From Wenzhouxiangella sp. AB-CW3 (GTDB lineage: Bacteria > Pseudomonadota > Gammaproteobacteria > Xanthomonadales > Wenzhouxiangellaceae): a stretch of 64,000 nt of DNA. The position numbers and the translations under genes were made by a program. Where the stretch lies: NCBI RefSeq assembly GCF_014725735.1, contig NZ_CP061368.1:2929225-2993224 (forward strand). The letters are read 5' to 3'. Positions 34,575 through 43,337 of the stretch are shown here, piece by piece; position 1 is the stretch's first letter, and each line of letters starts with the position of its first letter. The notes below the pieces were generated by a model. That model was given only the letters and a program-made list of their open reading frames with translations, ran no database searches and was not told the origin of the DNA.

Positions 34575-36359
34575 ATGTCGACCAGCACCCGACTCGTCTG
34601 CGCCGTACTCGCCACCCTGGCGTTCACGGCGGCCTGCAACAAAACCGATACCAACGCGGCTGACGAGACCACCTACCGCCACGCCATTGACGGCGTTCCC
34701 GCAAGCCTGGACCCGGCCCACGCGGCCGATGTCTATTCGTCCACCCTGGTGGTGAATCTTTTTGACACGCTCTACCGTTACCGCTACCTGGAGCGCCCCT
34801 ATCAACTGGCCCCCAACCTGGCAGCCGACATGCCGGAGGTGTCCGACGATGGCTTGGTCTGGACCATCCGGATGCGCGAGGACGCAGTGTTCGCACCCGA
34901 CCCGGCTTTCCCGGATGGGACGGGCCGAAGGGTGACTGCCGCCGACGTGGTGTATTCCCTGGCGCGGCATTTCGATCCGGCCACCCGGTCGCAGGGTGCC
35001 TGGCTCTGGCGCGACCGGATTCTGGGACTCGACCAATGGGTGGAGTCCGGCGCCGACCCGGATCAGCCCATCGAAGGTTTGCAGGCGCTCGACGAGCACA
35101 CGCTTCAGATCACACTCAAGAGACCATTCCCACAGCTGGCCCACACCCTGGCCATGGCCCTGTCGGCCGTCGTCCCCAGAGAGGTGGTGGAAAGTCGCGG
35201 GCGGGAGTTCGGAACCCATCCGGTCGGATCCGGGCCGTTCACTCTTGCGCGACGCGACGAAAGCCAGGCGGTGCTGCTCCGACGGCCGGACTTTGTCCGC
35301 GACCCCTTCGATCTGGCCTACGAGGGACATGACCCCGAACTGCATGCGGAACTGGAACTGGAGCACCTGGACGGTCGTCACTACCCCTTCGTCGACCGAC
35401 TGGAGATCCACTTCATTACCGAACCCGGATCACGCTGGAGCAGCTTCGCAGCTGGCGAGGTCGACAATGTCATGGTGCCGCCCGACCAGGCCACGCGGAT
35501 ACTGTCGTCACGAGATCCAATCCGTTTTACACCGGAGATCAGTCAGCAGTACCACAGCATGGCTTCACCCGAGGCCGGCTTTGTGCTCTATGGCTTTAAT
35601 ATGGCCAACCAGGACATCGGTCACCACCCGGAACCGACACGTGACCAGGCCAACCGCCAGCTGCGCTGTGCCATGCGCGACGCCTTCGACTGGGACCGCT
35701 ACAACGAGACCTTCCATCATGGCCTGGCCCAGGTATTCCCCGGCGCCATTCCGCCATTTGTGGAGGCGTTCGATCCGTCTCATGGAGAGGACAGCATCCG
35801 CCACCAACCCGAGCGGGCCCGCGAACACATGGATGAACTGGCCGCAACGGAGCAGTTGCCGCGACTGACCTACGGCATGGAAGCCAGCGTGCATCAGCGC
35901 CAGATGTTCGAACAGTTTCGCCAGCGCATGGTGGAAGCCGGCCTGCCACGTGACCACATGCAATCGCGGGCCTTTGCCTCGTTCGGGGAATACTCCCGCG
36001 CCATTGCCGCTGGCGAGCTTGATATCTTTCTTCTCGGCTGGACCATGGCCTGGCCGGATGCACAGTATGCGCTGCAACTGTTTTATGGCCCCAATGCCGC
36101 CCCCGGAGCCAACAGTTTCAGCTACCGCAACCCGGAGTTCGATGCGCTGTTCGAGCGCGCTACCGCGCTGCCTGACGGTCCCGAGCGGACCGCCCTCTAT
36201 CGTCAGCTCAATGACATCGTGATGGACGACTGCGTGTTCATCGGCAGCCTGGCACGCACCCGTCTGCACCTGTGGCACCGGCACGCGCACATGCAACCCG
36301 ACCGCGAGATGCTGGGCGGTTTCTTCCTGCGCTTTGTCGATGTGGGAGCGCGACCTTGA
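34575..36359 (+). CDS. Peptide-type ABC transporter substrate-binding lipoprotein (SBP family 5)
   Basis: The 594-residue product is a DppA/OppA-type binding protein. It has a lipobox signal (TLAFTAAC, C21), the family start IDGVPASLDPAHAADVYS, the domain I/II strands (LVWTIRMREDAVF, TLQITLKRPFPQL, VGSGPFTLARRDESQAVLLRR) and a C-terminal GWTMAWPDAQYALQLFYG. It is tethered in the periplasm and should deliver oligopeptides or another ligand to the two permeases that follow. Its stop overlaps the TTG start of the first permease. Confidence 0.9.
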   Translation: MSTSTRLVCAVLATLAFTAACNKTDTNAADETTYRHAIDGVPASLDPAHAADVYSSTLVVNLFDTLYRYRYLERPYQLAPNLAADMPEVSDDGLVWTIRMREDAVFAPDPAFPDGTGRRVTAADVVYSLARHFDPATRSQGAWLWRDRILGLDQWVESGADPDQPIEGLQALDEHTLQITLKRPFPQLAHTLAMALSAVVPREVVESRGREFGTHPVGSGPFTLARRDESQAVLLRRPDFVRDPFDLAYEGHDPELHAELELEHLDGRHYPFVDRLEIHFITEPGSRWSSFAAGEVDNVMVPPDQATRILSSRDPIRFTPEISQQYHSMASPEAGFVLYGFNMANQDIGHHPEPTRDQANRQLRCAMRDAFDWDRYNETFHHGLAQVFPGAIPPFVEAFDPSHGEDSIRHQPERAREHMDELAATEQLPRLTYGMEASVHQRQMFEQFRQRMVEAGLPRDHMQSRAFASFGEYSRAIAAGELDIFLLGWTMAWPDAQYALQLFYGPNAAPGANSFSYRNPEFDALFERATALPDGPERTALYRQLNDIVMDDCVFIGSLARTRLHLWHRHAHMQPDREMLGGFFLRFVDVGARP

Positions 36360-37315
36360 ACCATCGGCGCGAGCTGCCGGCCTTCTTCCTGCGCAAGCTG
36401 GCCGCGGCCGTACCGCTGCTGCTGGGCGTTACCCTGATCAGCTTTGCTCTGACGGTGCATTTCGGACCGGACCCGGCCCATGCCCTTGTGGGCAAGAACC
36501 CGACCGCGGCCGAACTGGCGCAGTTGCGCCAGGAACTGGGACAGGACCGGCCGTTCTGGATCCGTTATGCCGACTACCTGCGGGGACTGGCCACACTGGA
36601 TCTGGGTCATGCACAGGCCAGTGGAGAATCGGTACGTGAGTTGTTGGGGCGCACGCTGCCGGTGTCGGCCATGCTGCTGGCTCCCGGCTTCCTGCTCGGC
36701 ACGGCCCTGGCGCTGGCGCTGGCGATGTGGGCTGCCTGGTACCGTGGCAGTCGGCTGGACCGCTGGATTACAGGATGCTCGGTGGTCGGCATGAGCCTGT
36801 CGTTCGTGGTCATCATCATCGGCCTGCAGGCGATATTCGGCGTCTGGCTGGGCTGGTTTCCGGTGCGTGGCTGGGCTGTGGGAGACCCGGGCAGCTATGT
36901 CCGGCATGTCTCCCTGCCCACCCTGGCCTTCGTGCTGGCCAGTCTGGGCTACAACACCCGGTTCTTTCGCGCCATGCTGGTCAATGCCATGAGCGCCGAC
37001 CATGTGCGTACCGCACTGGCCTACGGCGCCACCCCGCGCCGAATCATGATCCGACACGTACTACCGGCAGCCCTGCTGCCGATCATGACGCGCATCATCT
37101 ATACCGTGCCGGGCCTGGCCATTGCCGGCAGTCTGCTCATCGAGAGCCACTTTGCCGTGCCCGGGATTGGACGCATCACCTACCAGGCCATCCTGGCCGG
37201 CGACCAGGCAGTCATCATGGCCGTGGTGGGCCTGAGTGCCGTGCTGCTGGCCCTGACGGTGACCGTGGCCGACATGCTCGGTCAACTGGCGGATCCTAGG
37301 ATTCGAGTCGCATGA
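36356..37315 (+). CDS. ABC transporter permease, DppB type
   Basis: The 319-residue inner-membrane permease has the DppB/OppB layout: an N-terminal helix (FFLRKLAAAVPLLLGVTLIS), the long periplasmic loop with ELAQLRQELGQDRPFWIRYA (read in parts), several helices and the EAA-type coupling loop YGATPRRIMIRHVLPAALLP. TTG 36356 overlaps the previous stop (TTGA) and gives the usual short N-terminus; an earlier in-frame start at 36272 would lie inside the binding-protein gene. Confidence 0.9.
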   Translation: MNHRRELPAFFLRKLAAAVPLLLGVTLISFALTVHFGPDPAHALVGKNPTAAELAQLRQELGQDRPFWIRYADYLRGLATLDLGHAQASGESVRELLGRTLPVSAMLLAPGFLLGTALALALAMWAAWYRGSRLDRWITGCSVVGMSLSFVVIIIGLQAIFGVWLGWFPVRGWAVGDPGSYVRHVSLPTLAFVLASLGYNTRFFRAMLVNAMSADHVRTALAYGATPRRIMIRHVLPAALLPIMTRIIYTVPGLAIAGSLLIESHFAVPGIGRITYQAILAGDQAVIMAVVGLSAVLLALTVTVADMLGQLADPRIRVA

Positions 37316-38193
37316 CCCCGCGAATCGTCCGCTTGCCTCGATACAGATCCTGGATGTCGGGCCTGCCCGTCCTGATCCTGGGCCTGTATGCCCTCGCCGC
37401 TGTCGGTGTGTGGCTCGGCCTTTGGTCCGGTCACTGGTCGGCCATGACCGGTCCGATGTGGGCGCCCCCATCACCCGATCACTGGCTGGGCACCAACCGC
37501 CTCGGCCAGGATATCTTCGCGCGCAGCGTGGCAGCCACCGCCACGGCATTCGAAATCGGGCTGGTCGTGGCCGTCGTCACCTGCCTGTTCGGCGGACTGA
37601 TGGGCAGCATCGCGGGATTCTTTCACCGCGGCTGGATCGACGAATTCATCCTCTGGCTGACCGGCACCCTCGAGGCCATCCCCTTCTATCTTCTCGTCGG
37701 CGCCATTGCCTTTGCCCTGCACCGCCACCCGTCAGCCATGTACGTGGCCATGATGGCGGCCTTCTGGACCACCACCGCGCGCGTGGTTCGTGCCGAGGCG
37801 ATCCGGCTTGAGCGATCCGGTTTCATTCTGGCCGCACGCGCCGGCGGCAGCGCACCCTTGCGCATCCTGCGAAGACATGTGCTGCCCAACCTGGCCCATG
37901 TGCTGCTGGTCCAGGCCACGCTCGTGTTTGTGGCAGCGATCAAGATCGAGGTCATCCTCAGCTTCCTTGGCCTGGGTGTGCACGACTCGATCAGCTGGGG
38001 CCTGATGCTGGCCGAGGCCGGTCAGGACATTCTGGCCGGACAGTACATGAACTTCGTGGTGGCTTCGGTCTTTCTGTTCGGCCTGGTCATGGCCGGCAGC
38101 CTGGTCGCCGACGATTTGCAGGACCGCCTCGACCCGAAGCGGCGCAAGAGCAAGCCGGCCGGCGTCGAACGCGATCCCCGGATACTCCCCTGA
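37312..38193 (+). CDS. ABC transporter permease, DppC type
   Basis: The 293-residue partner permease has the DppC N-terminal pattern (HWLGTNRLGQDIFARSVAA), multiple helices and the coupling loop AARAGGSAPLRILRRHVLPN, ending with EVILSFLGLGVHDSISWGLM. Its ATG overlaps the upstream stop. No ATPase gene (DppD/F type) follows, so the ATP-hydrolysing subunits must come from another locus or the cassette is incomplete. Confidence 0.9.
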   Translation: MTPRIVRLPRYRSWMSGLPVLILGLYALAAVGVWLGLWSGHWSAMTGPMWAPPSPDHWLGTNRLGQDIFARSVAATATAFEIGLVVAVVTCLFGGLMGSIAGFFHRGWIDEFILWLTGTLEAIPFYLLVGAIAFALHRHPSAMYVAMMAAFWTTTARVVRAEAIRLERSGFILAARAGGSAPLRILRRHVLPNLAHVLLVQATLVFVAAIKIEVILSFLGLGVHDSISWGLMLAEAGQDILAGQYMNFVVASVFLFGLVMAGSLVADDLQDRLDPKRRKSKPAGVERDPRILP

Positions 38194-38245
38194 ACGGTGA
38201 AGCGGTTATCATGACCGACCTGATCCTTCAGCCCTGGAGCTGCAG

Positions 38246-38713
38246 TTGTCGAGACATCGCCTGTCCACTGTCCTGATCCTGATACTGAGCCTGACCATGG
38301 GCTGCATGGGAGGGCTGCCGCGCGTTTCCACCGATACGCTGCGCGTCAGCATCGACAGCCTGGAGCGCACCGAAGATCACCTCGTGATCAACCTGGCCTT
38401 GCGCAACCTGCAAGAACGCGAGCTGGCCTACAAGGCACTTGAAATTCAACTCGAGCTGGACGGCACGAAGCTGGCCGGCACCCGGCATGAAATGCCGTTC
38501 GAGCTTCCGGCCCGCTCGCGCGAAGTCATCCGTATCGAAACGACCGGCAGCTCCGCGGGACTGGAACACCTGAACAAACTGTCGGAGGGCCAGCGCCAAT
38601 CGCTGCCCTGGACCCTGGAGCTGGGCATGATTGGCGAGCGCGGGCCCACTCGCTCGGTCGAGTATGAAGGCTGGCTGCATGCCGTGCCCGGCCAGATCAA
38701 CCGTTTTCGATAG
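38246..38713 (+). CDS. LEA14-like lipoprotein
   Basis: The 155-residue product has a lipoprotein signal (LILILSLTMGC, C20) and one WHy/LEA14-type beta-sandwich: DTLRVSIDSLERTEDHLVIN, ALRNLQERELAYKALEIQLE, then ELPARSREVIRIET. Such domains occur on envelope proteins; no reaction is known. The start is TTG 38246 with GGAG at 38236-38239, 6 bases ahead. It follows the ABC genes by 52 bases. Confidence 0.78.
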   Translation: MSRHRLSTVLILILSLTMGCMGGLPRVSTDTLRVSIDSLERTEDHLVINLALRNLQERELAYKALEIQLELDGTKLAGTRHEMPFELPARSREVIRIETTGSSAGLEHLNKLSEGQRQSLPWTLELGMIGERGPTRSVEYEGWLHAVPGQINRFR

Positions 38714-38730
38714 AGGAGGCGTGATCGACC

Positions 38731-39567
38731 ATGCATGGCAAGCGTTTCGTTATCCTGTCCTGGCATTCCATCCGCGTGCTGGACAACCACTACGCCGACA
38801 ACGACCTGATCGCTTTTGGCGAGGACCTGCTTACCCTGGATGCGCAGGGCTGGACTGTGCTGCCTCTGGCACAGGCCCTGGCCGGTCTTGATTCGGGAAC
38901 ACTGCCCGACAAGGTGGCGGTCCTGACCGCCGACGACGGTTCCATCATGGACTTCGAGGCCTTCGATCATCCCAGCTGCGGCCCGCAGAAGAGCCTGGCC
39001 CAGCGCCTGCGCGAGTTCCGCGACTCGCCTGCCAGCTCGGGCCGACACCATCCCCACGTCAGCGCCTTCGCCATCGCCTCCCCACAGGCGCGCGACGAGC
39101 TCGACAGGACCGACTACATGAGCCTCGATGTATGGCGTGATGACTGGTGGGCGAAAGCCAATGAAAGCGGACTGATCAGCATCGAGAACCATAGCTGGGA
39201 TCACAATCACGGCTCACTCCAGCGCACCGTGCAACGCGACAACCGGCGCGGCGACTTCCGCTGGATCGAAACCGAATCAGAATGTCGCGCCGAGGTCGAC
39301 CAGGCCAGCGATTACATCGAGCGGCGCGCGGGCCGCCGCCCGTGTTTCTTCGCCTACCCCTACGGCCAGTCCAGCGAGTACATACGGCGGGAATACCTGC
39401 CAAGATATGGTCCCGAGCTGGGACTGCAGGCCGCCCTGGCCTGCGACCCGGAGCCCGTCACCGCCGCCAGCGACCGCTGGCACCTGCCGCGCTACATGTT
39501 TTCCCGCGACTGGAAGCAACCCGGTGACCTGGAAATACTTCTGAACGACGCCCAAGCTCACGCTTGA
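38731..39567 (+). CDS. Polysaccharide deacetylase-like (NodB-fold) protein
   Basis: The 278-residue product resembles the NodB/CE4 family. The usual TFDDG motif appears as LTADDGS, and the metal-binding H-x(3-4)-H motif as IENHSWDHNHG. A later SYRYP-like segment reads FFAYPYGQSSEYIRREYLP. It has no signal peptide, so it would act in the cytoplasm, unlike cell-wall deacetylases; the substrate is unclear. It lies 17 bases after the LEA14-like gene. Confidence 0.8.
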   Translation: MHGKRFVILSWHSIRVLDNHYADNDLIAFGEDLLTLDAQGWTVLPLAQALAGLDSGTLPDKVAVLTADDGSIMDFEAFDHPSCGPQKSLAQRLREFRDSPASSGRHHPHVSAFAIASPQARDELDRTDYMSLDVWRDDWWAKANESGLISIENHSWDHNHGSLQRTVQRDNRRGDFRWIETESECRAEVDQASDYIERRAGRRPCFFAYPYGQSSEYIRREYLPRYGPELGLQAALACDPEPVTAASDRWHLPRYMFSRDWKQPGDLEILLNDAQAHA

Positions 39568-39649
39568 CCGGGATCAAAGTAAAGATTCACTTGACAGTAG
39601 ACAATCCCGCGATCAGATTCACACACGCAGCAGGCCTACGGGAGTGACC

Positions 39650-40348
39650 ATGAACGAGCAAGACAAGCGTGACAGGCAGGAGATCTTCGAGGTCTACACG
39701 CGCCGAAAAGTCAGGGCGGCCAACATCTGGCTGCACGGCATGGGCGTCAATGCCGAAGACCTCAATCCCATCCTGGTCAACCTGCGCCAGTCACGCGAGA
39801 TCGGTCTGCACTACATCGCCCCCAGCGCCCCGATCAGGCGCATCACGGTCAACCAGGACCGACCGACCCGGGCCTGGTTTGACGTGCGCGGCGAGCCCGG
39901 CGAGGCGCCACTGGATCGTGACGGCATGGACGAGAGCACACGCATGGTGCACGATCAACTCGATCGCCTTCGCAACCAGGGGCGCGATCCCCGTCATATC
40001 ATCCTGGCCGGATTCTCGCAGGGTGCCACTCTGGCACTGCACGCCGGCCTGCGTTACCCGCACAGCCTGGCCGGCATCGTGGTGATGTCGGGAGAACTGC
40101 TGTTTGCCGACAGCCTCATGGACGAAGCCGAGGCCGCCAGTCGCCATACGCCCATCCTCATGCTGCACGGCGAAAACGACCGCGTGGTACCGATCACTGA
40201 TGCCCGCGCCAGCCGCGATGCCCTGCAGGCCAGCGGCTACCAGATCGAGTGGAACGAGTTCCCGATCGAACACACGGTCTCGCCCGAAGAAGTCGAACGC
40301 GTCGACGACTGGATCCACCAGCGCCTTACCGAGACGCTGGCGCAGTGA
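39650..40348 (+). CDS. Phospholipase/carboxylesterase family esterase
   Basis: The 232-residue product is a small alpha/beta-hydrolase of the carboxylesterase 2/YpfH group: NIWLHGMGVNAEDL, APSAPIRRITVNQ, the nucleophile elbow LAGFSQGATLAL (S123), aspartate in MLHGENDRVVP and histidine in FPIEHTVSPEE. ATG 39650 has GGGAG 5 bases before it; a GTG 6 bases upstream is in frame but lies in the Shine-Dalgarno. It probably acts on short acyl or lysophospholipid esters. Confidence 0.9.
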   Translation: MNEQDKRDRQEIFEVYTRRKVRAANIWLHGMGVNAEDLNPILVNLRQSREIGLHYIAPSAPIRRITVNQDRPTRAWFDVRGEPGEAPLDRDGMDESTRMVHDQLDRLRNQGRDPRHIILAGFSQGATLALHAGLRYPHSLAGIVVMSGELLFADSLMDEAEAASRHTPILMLHGENDRVVPITDARASRDALQASGYQIEWNEFPIEHTVSPEEVERVDDWIHQRLTETLAQ

Positions 40349-40412
40349 ATCCTCGATTCGAAACGTTACCCGATTACCAAGATTTCTCAGCCATGGCCGT
40401 GCTCTCATTCAA

Positions 40413-40480
40413 GAAACCGCAGATGAAAGACAGGTCGGAAATTTGACTAATCTGTGTTCATCTGCGTTCATCTGCGGTTC
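40413..40480. repeat. Inverted/direct repeat element with ATCTGCG units
   Basis: In the gap after the esterase, AACCGCAGATGAA (40415-40427) is repeated inverted as TTCATCTGCGGTT (40467-40479), and TTCATCTGCG also occurs directly twice (40457-40466 and 40467-40476). This looks like a member of a dispersed intergenic repeat family; I recall similar TTCATCTGCG strings between genes in many bacteria. No gene is supported in 40349-40560. Confidence 0.6.
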
Positions 40481-40560
40481 TGTAATTTCCCGGCCACAGG
40501 TGCCTGAAAAATCTGCGCAGCCAGGAATCCAAAAAACGATCATGCGACCAGACAACGATG

Positions 40561-40914
40561 CTACCAGTCCAGCTCCCGGCTGGGCATCAGCCAGGAGTCG
40601 TCGGGCACGTGCCCGGCTTTGATGGCCTGGTCGTAGCCGCTGGAAAACAACGTCAATATGTCATTCAGCGCGTCCTCCACGCTGCCGTAGCGCTGGGTTT
40701 CACTCATTGACGGGCTGTTCGCTCCCGGCGGCTGCAGGTAGTGGCTTTGCGCCACCTCGTACCAGTCATCGTCCAGGCTGCCGAAGATCCGCACGCGGAT
40801 CATTTCCGACAGCCCCTCCAGCTCGAAACAGTATTCACCGACAAAACGGCGAGCATTGACCACGCCAGGACGACTAAACATCTGCGCCGGAATCTTCTCT
40901 TGTTGCTCGCTCAT
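40561..40914 (-). CDS. Conserved hypothetical protein
   Basis: The 117-residue cytoplasmic product is not recognised. It is acidic, with strands such as FVGEYCFELEGLSEMIRVRI and an ending GHVPDDSWLMPSRELDW; a short GYDQAIKAG helix precedes the tail. A strong GGAGGAGAA lies 5-6 bases before ATG 40914, which supports real translation. It stands alone, divergent from the nos cluster. Confidence 0.75.
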   Translation of the reverse strand: MSEQQEKIPAQMFSRPGVVNARRFVGEYCFELEGLSEMIRVRIFGSLDDDWYEVAQSHYLQPPGANSPSMSETQRYGSVEDALNDILTLFSSGYDQAIKAGHVPDDSWLMPSRELDW

Positions 40915-40982
40915 GGGCCGTTCTCCTCCATGGTTACGCGTCGCGTCCCAAGGCAGTCTGTCTGCAACAAAAACCCCTCGAG

Positions 40983-40996
40983 TTGCGCCAGATCAA
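40983..40996. promoter_or_regulatory. Candidate FNR/DNR-type box upstream of nosR
   Basis: TTGCG-CCAG-ATCAA matches the FNR/DNR consensus TTGAT-N4-ATCAA in the right half and in TTG of the left half. A start site 41.5 bases downstream of its centre would fall near 41031, with AT-rich -10-like sequence (CAGAAT at 41019-41024, TCATAT at 41024-41029). This fits oxygen- or NO-controlled expression of nos genes and leaves a leader of about 120 bases. Confidence 0.5.
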
Positions 40997-41149
40997 ATAA
41001 GCAATTAACGTACTCATTCAGAATCATATATCCAGTTTACATGTCTCCGGATCGGGGAAAGGTAAAAGACAGCGGATGATTCCGACTGTACACCAGCAAC
41101 AGTCAGTGCCATCGCCACTGAACAGGTGCGCGACAGCCACGGAGGCCAT

Positions 41150-43273
41150 ATGAGTCGCCTTCTGGCGGCACTGAGCCTGTCGGTGCTGCTGTGGGGCCCG
41201 GCTCTGGCCGACCCCCGAGACGGTGCCCTGGGTGAGTTCTTCCCCGAGGCCGATCATGCCGGCGACCGTGCCGGGGAGCCGCCGGCCCGCCCGGTCTTTC
41301 GCGACGACGAACAGATCGGCCTGATATTCGAGACCATCGACGTCGCACCGATCCCCGCCTATTCCGGCAAACCGGTCAACATGCTGGTCGGGCTGGACAT
41401 GGACGGCATGGTCACCGGCGTCAGGGTTCTGGAGCACGAAGAACCCATCATGCTGGTCGGCATTCCCGAACGCCGCCTGGTCGAGTTCGTCGACCAGTAC
41501 GTCGGCAAGACCATCCGCGACCGCGTGCGCGTTGGCCTGTCGGCGCGCATCCGCGAGGGCTACAGCTACGTCGATGCGGTTTCCGGGGCCACCGTCACCG
41601 TGGTGGTGATGGGCGAGGACATCATGAACGCCTCGCGCCTGGTCGCCGTCGGTCATGGTCTGGTCGACCCGGATGCCGTTCCCATTGCCGACCCGGCCAC
41701 GGTCAAGGACGATGTTTTCGAGCCCATGGACTGGCCCGAACTGCGTGAAACAGGTGGCGTCGGCCGACTGCACCTGACCCGCGGCGAGGTCGACGAGGCC
41801 TTCATCGGCACCGAGGCCGAGCAGGTCGACAATCCACCCGAAGGCGCCGAGGACGATACTTTCATCGACCTCTATGCCGCCTACCTCAATGCCCCGACCG
41901 CCGGGCGCAACCTGCTCGGCGATGACCACTACGAGCGGCTGATGGACCGGCTCGATGAGGGCGAGCACGCGATCTACCTGGCCGCCAGCGGACGCTATTC
42001 CTTCAAGGGCACCGGCTTCGTGCGCGGCGGCATTTTCGACCGCATCCAGATCAACCAGGGCGACAGCGCCATCCAGTTCCGCGATGCCGACCTGGTACGC
42101 GCACCGTCGCAGATTGCCGCCGACGGCGCACCGGAGATCAGTGAGCGCGATATCTTCATCGTGCGCTCCGAATACAGCTTCGATCCGGGTCGCCCCTGGG
42201 AACTGGACCTGCTGGTGCGCCGCCAGGTCGGTGCGCTTGACTCGGTCTTCGTCAATTTCCCGCTGGAGTACGAACCGCCGGAGGCCTGGTTCGACTACCC
42301 CGAGCCACCGCAAGCCATGCCCGGCCCGTCCGACCGACCGCTGTGGGTGACGGTATGGGAGGAACGCACCTGGCAGATCGGCGTGCTCGGCGCCGGCCTG
42401 CTGCTGCTGACCTTCATCCTGCTGTTCCAGGACTGGCTGGTCCAGCGAAAAAAACTGACTCGCGTCATCCGCACCGGTTTTCTGATCTACACCGTGGTGT
42501 TCATCGGCTGGTACACGCTGGCCCAGCTGTCGGTGGTCAATATCCTGACTTTCACCAACTCGCTGCTGACCGACTTCCAGTGGTCCACCTTCCTGATGGA
42601 CCCGATGATGTTCATCCTCTGGACCTTTGTCGCCGTCACCCTGCTGCTGTGGGGACGCGGTGTGTACTGCGGCTGGTTGTGTCCGTTCGGCGCCATGCAA
42701 GAGCTGATCAACGACGTTGCCCTGAAATTCAAGGTCAAGCAGTACGAACTGCCCTGGGCGGTACACGAACGGCTGTGGTCGCTCAAATACCTGATCCTGC
42801 TCGCCCTGTTCGGCATCTCCCTGCATTCACTCGGCACGGCGGAAGTCTATGCCGAGGTCGAACCGTTCAAGACCGCCGTGACCATGCGCTTCCAGCGCGA
42901 ATGGGGCTTCATTCTCTATGCCCTGATCCTGCTCGGCATCTCGGTGTTCAACCGCAAGTTCTTCTGCCGCTACATGTGCCCGCTGGGCGCCGGCCTGGCC
43001 GTTCCGGCACGGCTGCGGCTGTTCGACTGGCTCAAGCGCCACAAGGAATGCGGCTCACCCTGCCAGATCTGCGCGGCCGAATGCGAAGTGCAGGCCATCC
43101 ATCCCGACGGCCATATCAATCCCAACGAGTGCCATTACTGCCTGGAATGCCAGATCACCTACTTCAATGATGAGAAGTGTCCGCCCATGATCATGCGCCG
43201 CAAGCGCAGGGAAAAGGCGGAAAAACTGGCTTCAGGCAACAACCGCGTGCCACTGAAAGTGGCCGAAACCTGA
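41150..43273 (+). CDS. nosR: Nitrous oxide reductase regulator/electron donor NosR
   Basis: NosR is a membrane flavo-iron-sulfur protein needed for nosZ expression and for electron supply to NosZ. The 707-residue product has a signal peptide, a periplasmic FMN-binding domain (flavin threonine in VDAVSGATVTV, about residue 148), several membrane helices, two CxxxCP motifs (YCGWLCPFGAMQE and CRYMCPLGAG) and two 4Fe-4S ferredoxin-like clusters (CGSPCQICAAEC and CHYCLECQITYF). GGAGG lies 4 bases before ATG 41150; an upstream GTG at 41126 is less likely. No apbE/nosX flavin transferase is visible in the cluster. Confidence 0.96.
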   Translation: MSRLLAALSLSVLLWGPALADPRDGALGEFFPEADHAGDRAGEPPARPVFRDDEQIGLIFETIDVAPIPAYSGKPVNMLVGLDMDGMVTGVRVLEHEEPIMLVGIPERRLVEFVDQYVGKTIRDRVRVGLSARIREGYSYVDAVSGATVTVVVMGEDIMNASRLVAVGHGLVDPDAVPIADPATVKDDVFEPMDWPELRETGGVGRLHLTRGEVDEAFIGTEAEQVDNPPEGAEDDTFIDLYAAYLNAPTAGRNLLGDDHYERLMDRLDEGEHAIYLAASGRYSFKGTGFVRGGIFDRIQINQGDSAIQFRDADLVRAPSQIAADGAPEISERDIFIVRSEYSFDPGRPWELDLLVRRQVGALDSVFVNFPLEYEPPEAWFDYPEPPQAMPGPSDRPLWVTVWEERTWQIGVLGAGLLLLTFILLFQDWLVQRKKLTRVIRTGFLIYTVVFIGWYTLAQLSVVNILTFTNSLLTDFQWSTFLMDPMMFILWTFVAVTLLLWGRGVYCGWLCPFGAMQELINDVALKFKVKQYELPWAVHERLWSLKYLILLALFGISLHSLGTAEVYAEVEPFKTAVTMRFQREWGFILYALILLGISVFNRKFFCRYMCPLGAGLAVPARLRLFDWLKRHKECGSPCQICAAECEVQAIHPDGHINPNECHYCLECQITYFNDEKCPPMIMRRKRREKAEKLASGNNRVPLKVAET

Positions 43274-43337
43274 TCGCGAGATCCGCGATGAAGGCACACA
43301 ACCTACTCGACGACGAGGCAAACCAGGAGAGGAAACG

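Noticed and set aside
41024-42826. Long open frame on the minus strand, about 600 codons
   Set aside because: Antisense to nosR; no recognisable motif.
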